22,532 nucleotides of DNA from an uncultured Chloroflexota bacterium. Lineage in GTDB: Bacteria > Chloroflexota > Chloroflexia > Chloroflexales > Roseiflexaceae. The notes under the pieces are model-generated. The model was not told where the DNA came from and made no database searches. It saw only the letters and a program-made list of their open reading frames with translations. Shown one piece after another: positions 1 to 7,556 of this stretch. Where the stretch lies: contig CAIQIY010000183.1 of NCBI GenBank assembly GCA_903871975.1, positions 1 through 22,532 on the forward strand, read 5' to 3'. Position numbers and translations under genes: made by a program. Numbering within the stretch: position 1 is the first letter of the stretch; each line of letters starts with the position of its first letter.

Positions 1-8
1 CGCGCCGC

Positions 9-665
9 TCAGCCGGCGATGCGCCAGGCTGCACGCACGGCGCTGTCGCGCACCAGTGCGGCGTTCAGGCCATCACTCTCGGCGATGCGTGCTTCGGCCT
101 GGGCGCGGCTGAAGTTCCAGGCGCGCATGTGGCGCAGCGTCAGCCGTTCGATCGCGACGTCCCACGGCGTGTCGAGATACCACACTTCGTCGCAGGCGGG
201 TTGCGCCGCCTGCCAGCCGTCGCGGTCGTGGAGCAGATACAGCCCTTCGACGAGCACCAGGCGAATGTCGGGCGTGACGGTGACCGCATCGGCGACCGGG
301 TCGCCGACATCGTGTGCGAACGTGGGCCAGCCGACGGCGGCGGTATGGTGGCGCAAGCGCCCCAGCCGCGCCACAAACCCGTCGGCGTCGAAGGTCCAGG
401 GCGCGCCACGGCGCGCGAATGCCAGCGCCGGATCGGGCAACTGACGTAGCTGTGCCCGACTCAGGTGGAAGCCGTCCATGCCGAGCGCGAGCGCATACGG
501 CGCGGTGGCCGCCGCGTTCAGCTGGTGTGCCAACTGTGCGGCCAGCGTGCTCTTGCCGGCGCCGGGCAATCCGGCGATGCCGATGATGGTGCGCGGCGCC
601 CCGCCCGCCAGCCATTCGTGCAGCCGCGCCAGCGGATCGGCCAGCACGCGTACGGTCGTATCCAT
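9..665 (-). CDS. P-loop sugar/nucleoside kinase, uridine kinase-like (PRK09270/FrcK type)
   Basis: 218-residue soluble kinase of the uridine/pantothenate kinase-like P-loop group. It should transfer the ATP gamma-phosphate to a small sugar, nucleoside or pantothenate-like acceptor; the exact substrate cannot be read from sequence. Walker A is GLPGAGKS at residues 32-39. A MDGFHLS segment (about 63-69) and VEGLYLL follow in the order typical of this group, and the C-terminal part has the R..WNFS..QAEARI stretch seen in PRK09270-like proteins. The start is set by a strong Shine-Dalgarno (GGGAGGTGA) five to six bases before the ATG. It lies 46 bp downstream of glgE on the same strand with no obvious terminator between, so it is probably the last visible gene of the glycogen operon. 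A role in feeding a sugar phosphate into that pathway is inference only. Confidence 0.85.
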   Translation of the reverse strand: MDTTVRVLADPLARLHEWLAGGAPRTIIGIAGLPGAGKSTLAAQLAHQLNAAATAPYALALGMDGFHLSRAQLRQLPDPALAFARRGAPWTFDADGFVARLGRLRHHTAAVGWPTFAHDVGDPVADAVTVTPDIRLVLVEGLYLLHDRDGWQAAQPACDEVWYLDTPWDVAIERLTLRHMRAWNFSRAQAEARIAESDGLNAALVRDSAVRAAWRIAG

Positions 666-711
666 CCGCTCACCTCCCGTCGTTCATGTCTGCACCACCA
701 CACCTGGTCGC

Positions 712-2670
712 TCAGCCGAGCGGCGGCGGTTGGTGCACCACGAACACGTGGGCCTGCGTTCCCGCCGGATCGAGGATGACGAAATTGCGTACGCCATTCC
801 AGCGGTAGCGGGCATCGGTGAGCAGATCGTGCACCTCGTAGGGCTGTGCCGGGTCAAGCGCCAGCGCATCGAGCGCCACATCGACGAAGCCGCTCTGCCG
901 GTGGTGTGGGTCGAGATTGACGACGACCAGCACCCGATCGCGGCCGTCGGCACTGGTCTTCGAGTATGCGATGATCTGCTCGTTGTCGACAGCATGGAAC
1001 CGCAGATTGATGGTGGATTGCAGCGCCGGATGCGCGCGACGCGCGCGATTGACCAGCGTGATCAGTGGCCGTAGCGAATCAGCCCGATCACGATCCCACT
1101 GGCGGATCTCGTACTTCTCGGAGTTGAGGTACTCTTCACGGCCCGGTGCGAGCGGCTGGTTCTCGGACAGCTCGAACGCCGGGCCATAGATGCCGTATGC
1201 CGGGCCCAGCGTCGCTGCCAGCACAAACCGGCTGACGAATGCCGGGCGACCGCCGTGCTGCAGCGCGAATGGCAGGATGTCGGGCGTGTTCGGCCACAGG
1301 TTTGCGCCGAAGAACTCACGCACCGGTTCGCTGGTCAGTTCCAGCATGAACTCGATCAGCTCGGTGCGCGTGTTGCGCCACGGAAAATAGTTGTACGACT
1401 GGGTGAAACCAAGCTTTGCCAGGCGATACATCACCTTTGGTCGGGTGAATGCCTCCGACAGGAAGATCGTGCCAGGGAACTCGTGGACGATCGTCTCGAT
1501 GGCGTATTGCCAGAAATGATAGGGTTTGGTGTGGGGATTGTCGACGCGAAACACGCGCACACCGATCTGGCACCAGAAGCGGAACACGTCGGTCAATTCG
1601 GTCCATAGTGCACGCCAGTCGGCGCATTCGAAATCGAATGGGTAGATGTCCTGATATTTCTTGGGTGGATTCTCGGCGTACTGGATGGTGCCATCGGGCC
1701 GGGCGCGAAACCACTGAGGATGGTCACGCACGTATGGATGATCGGGCGAGCATTGCAGCGCGATATCCATCGCCAGTTCGAGGCCATGTGCCGCCAGCGC
1801 ATGGATGAGCGCGCGCACGTCGTCGAGTGTACCGAGTTGCGGATGGACATCGCGGTGGCCACCGGCCGCGCTGCCGATGCCCCACGGGCTGCCGACATCA
1901 TCGGGCGCTGCCTGCACTGCGTTGTTGCGGCCCTTGCGGAAGGTCGTACCGATCGGGTGGATCGGCGGCAGGTAGACGATGTCGAAGCCCATCGCGGCGA
2001 TATCGGGCAGCAGCCGCATGACATCGCGCAGGGTGCCATGTGCGCCGGGCTCGGCCGCACAGGATCGGGGGAACAGCTCGTACCATGCGCCGAAGCGGGC
2101 GCGCTCGCGACTGACCTCGACCGGCAACGGTGTCGACTGGCTGACGAACTGGCGTTCGTCGTGGCGTGCCATCAGCTCGGCCAGCTCGGTGCCCAGCGCC
2201 CGCTCCGCTGCGTCCGGCGCGGCGTGATGCAGCGCCACGGCATACTCGTGCAGGATGGCGCCGTCGTGGGCCCCGGCGCGCTCGGCCGCCGCCGCCACCA
2301 ACGCGGCGCCGATCTGCAGATCCACCGGCGTGATGGCGCCGGCCGCCTGACGGCGCTGCAAGTCGCGCGTCCAGGTGCCAAACCGATCGATCCACGCCAC
2401 GACGCTGAACTCCCAGCGCCCCAGCGCATCGACGACGAAGCTGGCCTGCCAGCGATCGTTGCCCAGCGGCAGCAGCGGCGTCTCGGCCGGCGCCGCACCA
2501 CGCGGGCCATACCAGAGCGCCGCCCGCACCGCGTCGTGCCCATCGCCGAAGACATCGGCGGTCACCGTCACGCGGTCGCCGATGATGCGCTTCACCGCGA
2601 ACATGCCGCCATCGAGCTGCGGCGCCACCGACTCGATCATCACCCGGCTCCGCCCGGCGATCGTGTCCAT
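712..2670 (-). CDS. glgE: Alpha-1,4-glucan:maltose-1-phosphate maltosyltransferase GlgE
   Basis: Cytosolic GH13 enzyme that transfers maltosyl units from alpha-maltose 1-phosphate to the non-reducing end of alpha-1,4-glucan, releasing phosphate. At 652 residues it has the usual family length. The N-terminal beta-sandwich domain (about 1-110) is followed by a helical insert and the catalytic barrel. The nucleophile is Asp377 in FRVDNPHTKP and the acid/base is Glu406 in FLSEAFTRP. The NSEKYE motif near residue 516-521 is also characteristic. I chose the ATG at 2670 because GGGGAGG lies six bases upstream; an earlier in-frame ATG at 2691 overlaps the glgM stop and would add seven residues. The open frame continues much further upstream, but that part is only the out-of-frame shadow of glgM. 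The gene lies directly behind glgM and maltokinase, which make its substrate. Confidence 0.96.
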   Translation of the reverse strand: MDTIAGRSRVMIESVAPQLDGGMFAVKRIIGDRVTVTADVFGDGHDAVRAALWYGPRGAAPAETPLLPLGNDRWQASFVVDALGRWEFSVVAWIDRFGTWTRDLQRRQAAGAITPVDLQIGAALVAAAAERAGAHDGAILHEYAVALHHAAPDAAERALGTELAELMARHDERQFVSQSTPLPVEVSRERARFGAWYELFPRSCAAEPGAHGTLRDVMRLLPDIAAMGFDIVYLPPIHPIGTTFRKGRNNAVQAAPDDVGSPWGIGSAAGGHRDVHPQLGTLDDVRALIHALAAHGLELAMDIALQCSPDHPYVRDHPQWFRARPDGTIQYAENPPKKYQDIYPFDFECADWRALWTELTDVFRFWCQIGVRVFRVDNPHTKPYHFWQYAIETIVHEFPGTIFLSEAFTRPKVMYRLAKLGFTQSYNYFPWRNTRTELIEFMLELTSEPVREFFGANLWPNTPDILPFALQHGGRPAFVSRFVLAATLGPAYGIYGPAFELSENQPLAPGREEYLNSEKYEIRQWDRDRADSLRPLITLVNRARRAHPALQSTINLRFHAVDNEQIIAYSKTSADGRDRVLVVVNLDPHHRQSGFVDVALDALALDPAQPYEVHDLLTDARYRWNGVRNFVILDPAGTQAHVFVVHQPPPLG

Positions 2671-2687
2671 CGAATCCTCCCCGCCGG

Positions 2688-3902
2688 TCATCGGCGCAAC
2701 AGCGATTGGTAGAGCGCGAGGGTGCGTTCGGCGATTGCCCGCCAGCTGAAGTGCTGCTCGACGCGCTGTCGCCCGGCTGCGGCGAATCGCGCGCGCATGG
2801 CGTCGTCGGCGATCACCTGGTTGATCGCGCGCGCCAGCGCACCGGCGAACGCCGCGGGGTCCTGCGGATCGAAGCTCCCCGGATGCAGCCGCGGATCGAC
2901 CAGCAGGCCGGTCTGTTCGTGCAGTACGACCTCGGGGATACCGCCGACCGCCGACGCGACTACCGCCGTACCGCACGCCATCGCCTCGAGATTGATGATG
3001 CCGAATGGCTCGTAGACCGACGGACAGCAGAAGACGCTGGCGTGGCTGTAGAACTGGATGACCTCGTGGCGCGGCAGCATCTCGCGGACCCAGATCACCC
3101 CCGCGCGCTGCTGCGAGACGGCGGCGACGCGCCGTTCCATCTCGGCGCCGATCTCGGGCGTGTCGGGGGCACCGGCACATAACACGACCTGGATGGCCGG
3201 ATCGAGCTGCTCGATCGCGGCGACCAGATGCAGGATGCCTTTCTGGCGGGTGATGCGACCGACGAACAGCACGAAGGGCCGCTCGGGATCGACGCCGCGG
3301 CGCACCAGCGCATCGTTGGCGGTGGTGGCGCGGTAGTGCTCGAGATCGATGCCGTTGTGGATGACATGCACGCGCTCGGGCGCTACGTCGAATAACCGCA
3401 GGACGTCCGCACGGGTCTCGTGCGAGACGGCGATCACTGCATCGGCCGCCTCGATCGCGGTGCGCTCCATCCAGGCGCTCAGATGGTAGGCGTTGCCGAG
3501 TTGTTCGACCTTCCATGGCCGCAGTGGCTCGAGCGAATGGACGGTCAGGACCATCGGAACTTGCCATAACTGCGCGGCGAGGACGGCGGCCATGTCGGTG
3601 TACCAGGTGTGACAATGCACCACCTGGGAGTCAATCGTATCGCGCGCCATCGCCAGGCTGCGCTGGAATGCGTCGAGGGCGCCGCGAAAGCGCGGATCAC
3701 TGTTGTGCGCGGCCTCGGGCCACGGCGCGTACCCGCGCACCCGCAATGATTCGTCGTGAATGTCCTGGTCACCGAAGCAACGAACATCGACCGCGATCGA
3801 GCGTGCCAGCTCGCGCGTCAGGTACTCGACGTGGACGCCGGCACCGCCATAGACATACGGTGGATATTCATTCGTGAAGAACGTGACCTTGTTGAGCGTC
3901 AC
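2688..3902 (-). CDS. glgM: GT4 alpha-maltose-1-phosphate synthase GlgM (actinobacterial-type glycogen synthase)
   Basis: 404-residue GT4 glycosyltransferase of the GlgA_Coryne/GlgM type, which joins ADP-glucose and glucose 1-phosphate to give maltose 1-phosphate and may also extend glucan from ADP-glucose. The N-terminal YGGAGVH nucleotide-sugar loop is at 18-24, VGRITRQKGI at 214-223, and the retaining-GT motif EPFGIINLE at 298-306. It is shorter than classical GT5 GlgA (about 475 residues) and has the GT4 E-x7-E signature, which favours GlgM. The start is GTG at 3902, inside a GTGA overlap with the maltokinase stop; GGGAGG stands a few bases upstream, and the ATG two bases earlier would run straight into TGA. 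Translation is probably coupled to maltokinase upstream and glgE downstream. Older annotations would call it glgA. Confidence 0.93.
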   Translation of the reverse strand: MTLNKVTFFTNEYPPYVYGGAGVHVEYLTRELARSIAVDVRCFGDQDIHDESLRVRGYAPWPEAAHNSDPRFRGALDAFQRSLAMARDTIDSQVVHCHTWYTDMAAVLAAQLWQVPMVLTVHSLEPLRPWKVEQLGNAYHLSAWMERTAIEAADAVIAVSHETRADVLRLFDVAPERVHVIHNGIDLEHYRATTANDALVRRGVDPERPFVLFVGRITRQKGILHLVAAIEQLDPAIQVVLCAGAPDTPEIGAEMERRVAAVSQQRAGVIWVREMLPRHEVIQFYSHASVFCCPSVYEPFGIINLEAMACGTAVVASAVGGIPEVVLHEQTGLLVDPRLHPGSFDPQDPAAFAGALARAINQVIADDAMRARFAAAGRQRVEQHFSWRAIAERTLALYQSLLRR

Positions 3903-5335
3903 ATCGAACCTCCCTGTGCCGCATGCAATGCGCTGCGGATGCCGTGCAACGGAATCTGGAGCCAGTCCGGCCGATTGGCGATCTCGTAGCGCACTTCGTA
4001 GATCGCACGTTCAAGCTCGAATGCGGCCAGTGCAGCATCGCGCAGCGCCGCATCGGCGGGCAAGCCCGGCAGATCGCCGGCGGCGACCACATACGCCGCG
4101 AGGAAGCGGGCGCGGGCCTGCTGGCGCCAGCGTTCGGCCCAGCGCAACGCCGGGCCGTAGGGCGGCGCGCCGGCAAACGCCGCCGCCGTCGCCGCATAGC
4201 TGAGCGAGCGCGTCATCCCGGCGACGTCCTTGAGTGGCGAGGCATGCGCACGACGCTCGTGCAGTGGCCGCAACGGCTCGCCCTCAAAGTCCAGCACCAG
4301 CGGGCCGCGGTTGCTCATCAGGATCTGGCCCAGGTGCAGATCACCGTGGACCCGGCTCAGCGCCACGCCGGCATCGGCCAGATCGGCGATGCGCGCCAGG
4401 CACTGCGCCAGCGCCGGTTCGAACCCCGCCCAATCCGACGGCGTCACGCCAGCCTGCGCGGCGGCCGCCGGATAGTGCGCCAGGAGCGCACCCGTCGCAT
4501 GCCAGGCCCGCCACACGCCGGCGATCCAGCCAGCGGCGTCCTCGTGCTGCATTGGTCGTGGCGCGAACGCCGGGCCGGGTGCCGTAGCCAGCGCGCGATG
4601 CACCACGCCAACCAGGTGGCCCAGGCGGTCCAGTTCGCGCCACGTATCTTCGGCCAACCGCGCCAGCATCGCCTCGGCGGTCGCTTCGTCGTGCGGCTCG
4701 ATCGCCGCAGTCGCGACGAACAGGTCGGCCAGCAGGCGCTGGAGCCGCTGCCAGGCGTCGCCATCGTTCGGTTCGAATGCCTGCAGCATGCCCACGGAAT
4801 GCACAACACCTGCGGCGTCGTGATATTCGAGGCTGCCGAGCAACGCCGGCACCAAGGTGGCTGCCGGCCCGCTGGCGAGCGCCTGGCCAATCTCGATGTC
4901 GGGATTGATCCCGGCGACCACCCGCCGATAGCACTTGAGGATCGCCCGATCGCCATAGATCAGCGAAGTGTTCGACTGCTCGGCGGTCACCAGGCGTGCT
5001 GCCGGCACCGACGTGGGCAGCGCGGCAGTGGCGCGGCCAACGATGCGCCCATGCGTCAGCGCGAGCGTGCCGTTGTGCGCAATCAGCCCAAACAGGCGTT
5101 GCTGCCAGACAGGCAGCGCGAAGGCGTCGTGCCACGCGGCATCGGTGGCCTGCACCGGCACCAGCCACACCTCGCCGGCAGCACCGTCCAGCCGCACCAG
5201 CATCACCAGCACCGCATCGACGACCGCCTGGTCGACGATCGCGACATCGGTGCATGCTCGCCCTTTGCCCGAGAACCAGCGCTGGGCCTGCAACCACGGC
5301 ACCAGCGTCGCCAGCGGCGGAGAAGACGACATCAT
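3899..5335 (-). CDS. mak: Maltokinase (maltose-1-phosphate forming)
   Basis: 478-residue kinase with an aminoglycoside-phosphotransferase-like fold that phosphorylates maltose with ATP to alpha-maltose 1-phosphate, feeding GlgE. The N-terminal cap contains the family RWFSGKGR segment (19-26) and the ATP-lobe QSNTSLIYG (120-128). The catalytic loop is VHGDLHLGQIL (329-339), with Asp332 as the expected base, and the metal-binding DFEGEP is at 349-354. These motifs are typical of Mak/Pep2. Two adjacent ATGs (5335, 5332) are possible; GAGAGG lies about 12 bases before the first, so spacing does not decide. In many bacteria maltokinase is fused to or beside trehalose synthase TreS; no TreS is present here, so the maltose source is not visible. 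The gene is 28 bp behind the methyltransferase and overlaps glgM by four bases. Confidence 0.94.
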   Translation of the reverse strand: MMSSSPPLATLVPWLQAQRWFSGKGRACTDVAIVDQAVVDAVLVMLVRLDGAAGEVWLVPVQATDAAWHDAFALPVWQQRLFGLIAHNGTLALTHGRIVGRATAALPTSVPAARLVTAEQSNTSLIYGDRAILKCYRRVVAGINPDIEIGQALASGPAATLVPALLGSLEYHDAAGVVHSVGMLQAFEPNDGDAWQRLQRLLADLFVATAAIEPHDEATAEAMLARLAEDTWRELDRLGHLVGVVHRALATAPGPAFAPRPMQHEDAAGWIAGVWRAWHATGALLAHYPAAAAQAGVTPSDWAGFEPALAQCLARIADLADAGVALSRVHGDLHLGQILMSNRGPLVLDFEGEPLRPLHERRAHASPLKDVAGMTRSLSYAATAAAFAGAPPYGPALRWAERWRQQARARFLAAYVVAAGDLPGLPADAALRDAALAAFELERAIYEVRYEIANRPDWLQIPLHGIRSALHAAQGGSM

Positions 5336-5350
5336 CGTGATCGCACCAAC

Positions 5351-5370
5351 CTCTCACCCACTCTCACCCA
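5351..5370. repeat. Perfect tandem duplication of a 10-bp unit
   Basis: CTCTCACCCA occurs twice head-to-tail. It spans the stop codon of the ccrM-like gene (TGA at 5366-5364 read on the minus strand) and the ribosome-binding region of the maltokinase gene, whose GAGAGG lies in the second copy and its flank. Confidence 0.85.
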
Positions 5371-6494
5371 TCGGCTGCGCTGGCGTCGCGCAATCGACTG
5401 GCGCGCCACGCAGCACGGAACGACTCGATCGGCACCAGGCTGCCATCGGCAGCACATAACGACCAGTGCTCCCAGCCGTTGCAGCTCGAGAGGCCCGCCA
5501 GCTGGGCGCCGAGGCGGTGAATCGAGCCGCTGCGACCATCATCAAGCACCAGGGATCCATCGACACAGACCGTCGCACGCGCATCGCGCCGGCGGTCGAA
5601 CACAAGCACGGCACCGACTGGCACCAGCCCGGCTGCGACCAGCGTGCCAAATGCGACCCGCGGCTGCCGTCGCTGGCTCTGTGTCTGCCGTACCGCTGCC
5701 GCATGTGCCGGCGGTGTGATCGCGGCGATGCGCTGCCGTGCCGCCTCGGCGTAGGCTGCGTCGCGCTCGATGCCCAGCACCCGCCGCCCCAGCCGCCGCG
5801 CGACGGCGCCCGTCGTGCCGGTGCCGAAGAATGGGTCGAGGATGAGATCCCCGGGATTGGTGCTGGCCAGGATGACGCGGTATAGCAGCGCTTCGGGCTT
5901 CTGCGTGGTGTGCAGCTTGACCCCGCCAGGCGCGATCCGCTCGGCACCCGTACAGAGCGGCAATTCCCAGTCGCTGCGCATCTGGCGATCGTCGTTCGCA
6001 ACCTTCATCGCCTGGTAATTGAACGTATACCGCCGCTGCCGCCGGCTCTTCTTGCACCAGATCAGCGTCTCGTGGGCATTGGTGAAGCGCACGCCCCGGA
6101 AGTTGGGCATCGGGTTGGATTTCACCCAGATGATGTCATTGAGCAGCCAGAACCCGAGATCCTGCAGGATGGCGCCGACACGGAAGATATTGTGGTAGCT
6201 GCCGATCACCCACAGCGTGCCGTCATCCTTCAGGACACGCCGCGCCTCGCCGAGCCAGCTGCGCGTGAATGCATCATACGCCGGAAAGCCATCAAACTGG
6301 TCCCACTCGTCATCGACGGCAGCGACCACCGATCGATCAGGTCGTTGCAGGCCGCCGCGCAGCTGCAGATTGTAGGGTGGATCGGCGAAGATGCAATCGA
6401 TACAACGATCGGGGAAGGTTCGCATCACATCGATGCAATCTCCTTCGATCACCTGATCGACTGCCAGCACCGAGGTGATTGCGGATCGCGCCAC
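5364..6494 (-). CDS. CcrM-like beta-class adenine-N6 DNA methyltransferase with RAMA domain
   Basis: 376-residue solitary DNA methyltransferase expected to methylate adenine, by analogy with CcrM and HinfI in GANTC; specificity is inferred. The beta-class order is clear: the catalytic motif DPPYNLQL (38-45) comes before the AdoMet motif DPFFGTGTTG (220-229). Segments such as WVIGSYHNIFRVG (95-107), KSNPMPNFRG and QMRSDWELPLCTG match the Caulobacter enzyme from memory nearly residue for residue. A C-terminal RAMA-type domain (about 280-360, with DGSLVLDD, SGSIHRLGA and CNGWEHW) completes a CcrM-length protein (CcrM 358 residues). I chose GTG at 6494 because GGGAG lies about eight bases before it and homology starts about 12 residues later; the frame stays open to 6701 but has no supported start there. 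No restriction endonuclease is adjacent. The gene heads the maltokinase-glgM-glgE unit. Confidence 0.93.
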   Translation of the reverse strand: MARSAITSVLAVDQVIEGDCIDVMRTFPDRCIDCIFADPPYNLQLRGGLQRPDRSVVAAVDDEWDQFDGFPAYDAFTRSWLGEARRVLKDDGTLWVIGSYHNIFRVGAILQDLGFWLLNDIIWVKSNPMPNFRGVRFTNAHETLIWCKKSRRQRRYTFNYQAMKVANDDRQMRSDWELPLCTGAERIAPGGVKLHTTQKPEALLYRVILASTNPGDLILDPFFGTGTTGAVARRLGRRVLGIERDAAYAEAARQRIAAITPPAHAAAVRQTQSQRRQPRVAFGTLVAAGLVPVGAVLVFDRRRDARATVCVDGSLVLDDGRSGSIHRLGAQLAGLSSCNGWEHWSLCAADGSLVPIESFRAAWRASRLRDASAADG

Positions 6495-6532
6495 GCGAGT
6501 TCTCCCACCCGGACGGATGTGTCGCTTCTGAC

Positions 6533-6541
6533 AGTATACCA
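6533..6541 (-). promoter_or_regulatory. Extended -10 promoter of the ccrM-mak-glgM-glgE unit
   Basis: Read on the minus strand this is TGGTATACT, a TGn-extended -10 box. No good -35 is seen 17 bp upstream, which is common with extended -10 promoters. The predicted start is near 6526, giving a leader of about 32 bases to the GTG at 6494. Confidence 0.6.
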
Positions 6542-6666
6542 GAGGCATCGCCGAGTGCGCTCGTCGGCGATCCGGCCCGACGGGCATTCCACCAGCCCGG
6601 GCAGGCATGCCCGGAGCGCTGGCCGCTCCACGACGGTGCATCAGCCCTGGTGGCCCGACCAACCTC

Positions 6667-6695
6667 TTGACAACCACCGCCCGCCGGTGTAGACT
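6667..6695 (+). promoter_or_regulatory. Sigma-70-type promoter of gntR operon
   Basis: TTGACA at 6667-6672, exactly 17 bp, then TAGACT at 6690-6695. The predicted start is near 6702, which is where the operator begins. A GANTC site (GACTC, 6692-6696) overlaps the -10 box. Confidence 0.78.
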
Positions 6696-6701
6696 CGCCA
6701 C

Positions 6702-6724
6702 GTGGTATAGACCACTGGTGGTCT
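6702..6724. promoter_or_regulatory. HutC/DasR-type GntR operator, overlapping palindromes
   Basis: GTGGTATAGACCAC (6702-6715) has perfect five-base arms and contains GT-A-TA-G-AC, the HutC-subfamily core GT-N-TA-N-AC. It matches the DasR consensus ACTGGTCTAGACCACT at 13 of 16 positions. A second perfect inverted repeat, AGACCAC-TG-GTGGTCT (6709-6724), shares the middle arm, so there are three GTGGT/ACCAC half-sites. The position at about +1 to +23 of the gntR promoter indicates autorepression. Confidence 0.75.
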
Positions 6725-6746
6725 CACCTCAGTGACGAGGGCGGGC

Positions 6747-7556
6747 ATGAGACTGAACCGTACCAGCCCGGTGCCGTTGTACTACCAACTCGCCGAGACA
6801 TTGCGCGAGCAGATTCGCGCCGGCGAATGGCGTGCCGGCGACCGGCTACCACCCGAGCGTCTGCTCGCCGAGCAGCACGGTATCAGCCGGATGACCGCAC
6901 GGCAAGCCGTCTCGTATCTGGTGCGGGAAGGCACGCTGGTGGTACGGCACGGGCTGGGCACCTACGTTGCAGCGCCGCGCTACGACTTCGACGCATTCCA
7001 CCTGTTTGGCTTCAGCGAAGATGCGCGTGCCCAGGGTGCCGCCGTACGATCGCGCGTGATCGAACATGGCCCGTGCGTACCACCGCGGCGCGTCGCGCGG
7101 CAGCTGCGGCTCGCCGACGACGACGACGCGATGCGGCTGGTCCGGCTGCGCCGTGCCGACGAGACTGCGGTGCTGCTCGAGACGTTGTACCTGCCGCTGC
7201 ACTACTGCACCGGCTGGCAGCGCAGCGAGCTCGAACATGGCTCGATCTACGCCTTGCTCGAGCAGCGCGGCGTACGGCTCGCGCGTGCCGAGCAGTCACT
7301 CGAAGCCACGATCGCCAACGAATACGAGAGTCGGCTGTTTGGCATCGAGCAGGGCGCACCGATGATCCTGCTCGAAGGCATCACCAGCGACACCCATGGC
7401 CAGCCCATCGAATACTTCAAAGCCGTGTATCGTGGCGACCGCTTCACGTTTCGCTTCGCCAGCGAGCGTGGCCTCGTCATGCCATTGACAGCCTGGCACA
7501 GCGCCGTCGGTCGCGGCCATGACGCCGCCGACCGGGGAGAGCGGGGACGATCATGA
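6747..7556 (+). CDS. GntR-family (HutC/UTRA) transcriptional regulator
   Basis: 269-residue DNA-binding regulator, probably a repressor of its own operon. The N-terminal winged helix (about 5-75) has the typical PLYYQLAETLREQI and GDRLPPERLLAEQHGISRMTARQAV segments and ends in HGLGTYV. Residues from about 90 to 240 form a UTRA ligand-binding domain ending in the FTFRF strand. NagR/DasR relatives sense aminosugar phosphates, while others sense different sugars or amino-acid derivatives; the ligand here is unknown. I chose ATG at 6747 because GAGG lies about seven bases upstream; a GTG at 6732 is in frame but less well supported. The gene overlaps the bicupin gene by four bases (ATGA). Confidence 0.9.
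   Translation: MRLNRTSPVPLYYQLAETLREQIRAGEWRAGDRLPPERLLAEQHGISRMTARQAVSYLVREGTLVVRHGLGTYVAAPRYDFDAFHLFGFSEDARAQGAAVRSRVIEHGPCVPPRRVARQLRLADDDDAMRLVRLRRADETAVLLETLYLPLHYCTGWQRSELEHGSIYALLEQRGVRLARAEQSLEATIANEYESRLFGIEQGAPMILLEGITSDTHGQPIEYFKAVYRGDRFTFRFASERGLVMPLTAWHSAVGRGHDAADRGERGRS

Noticed and set aside
2691..3615. Long upstream extension of the glgE open frame
   Set aside because: It runs through glgM in another frame; the encoded Arg-rich sequence is not GlgE and a good Shine-Dalgarno supports the start at 2670.
3923..5719. A 598-codon open frame on the plus strand opposite maltokinase
   Set aside because: It is antisense to genes with clear catalytic motifs, is rich in Arg, His and Gln as expected for a shadow in GC-rich DNA, and shows no recognisable domain.
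6495..6701. N-terminal extension of the ccrM-like gene to 6701
   Set aside because: It would cross the probable -10 box and gives a low-complexity leader; GTG at 6494 has a ribosome-binding site and fits the family length.
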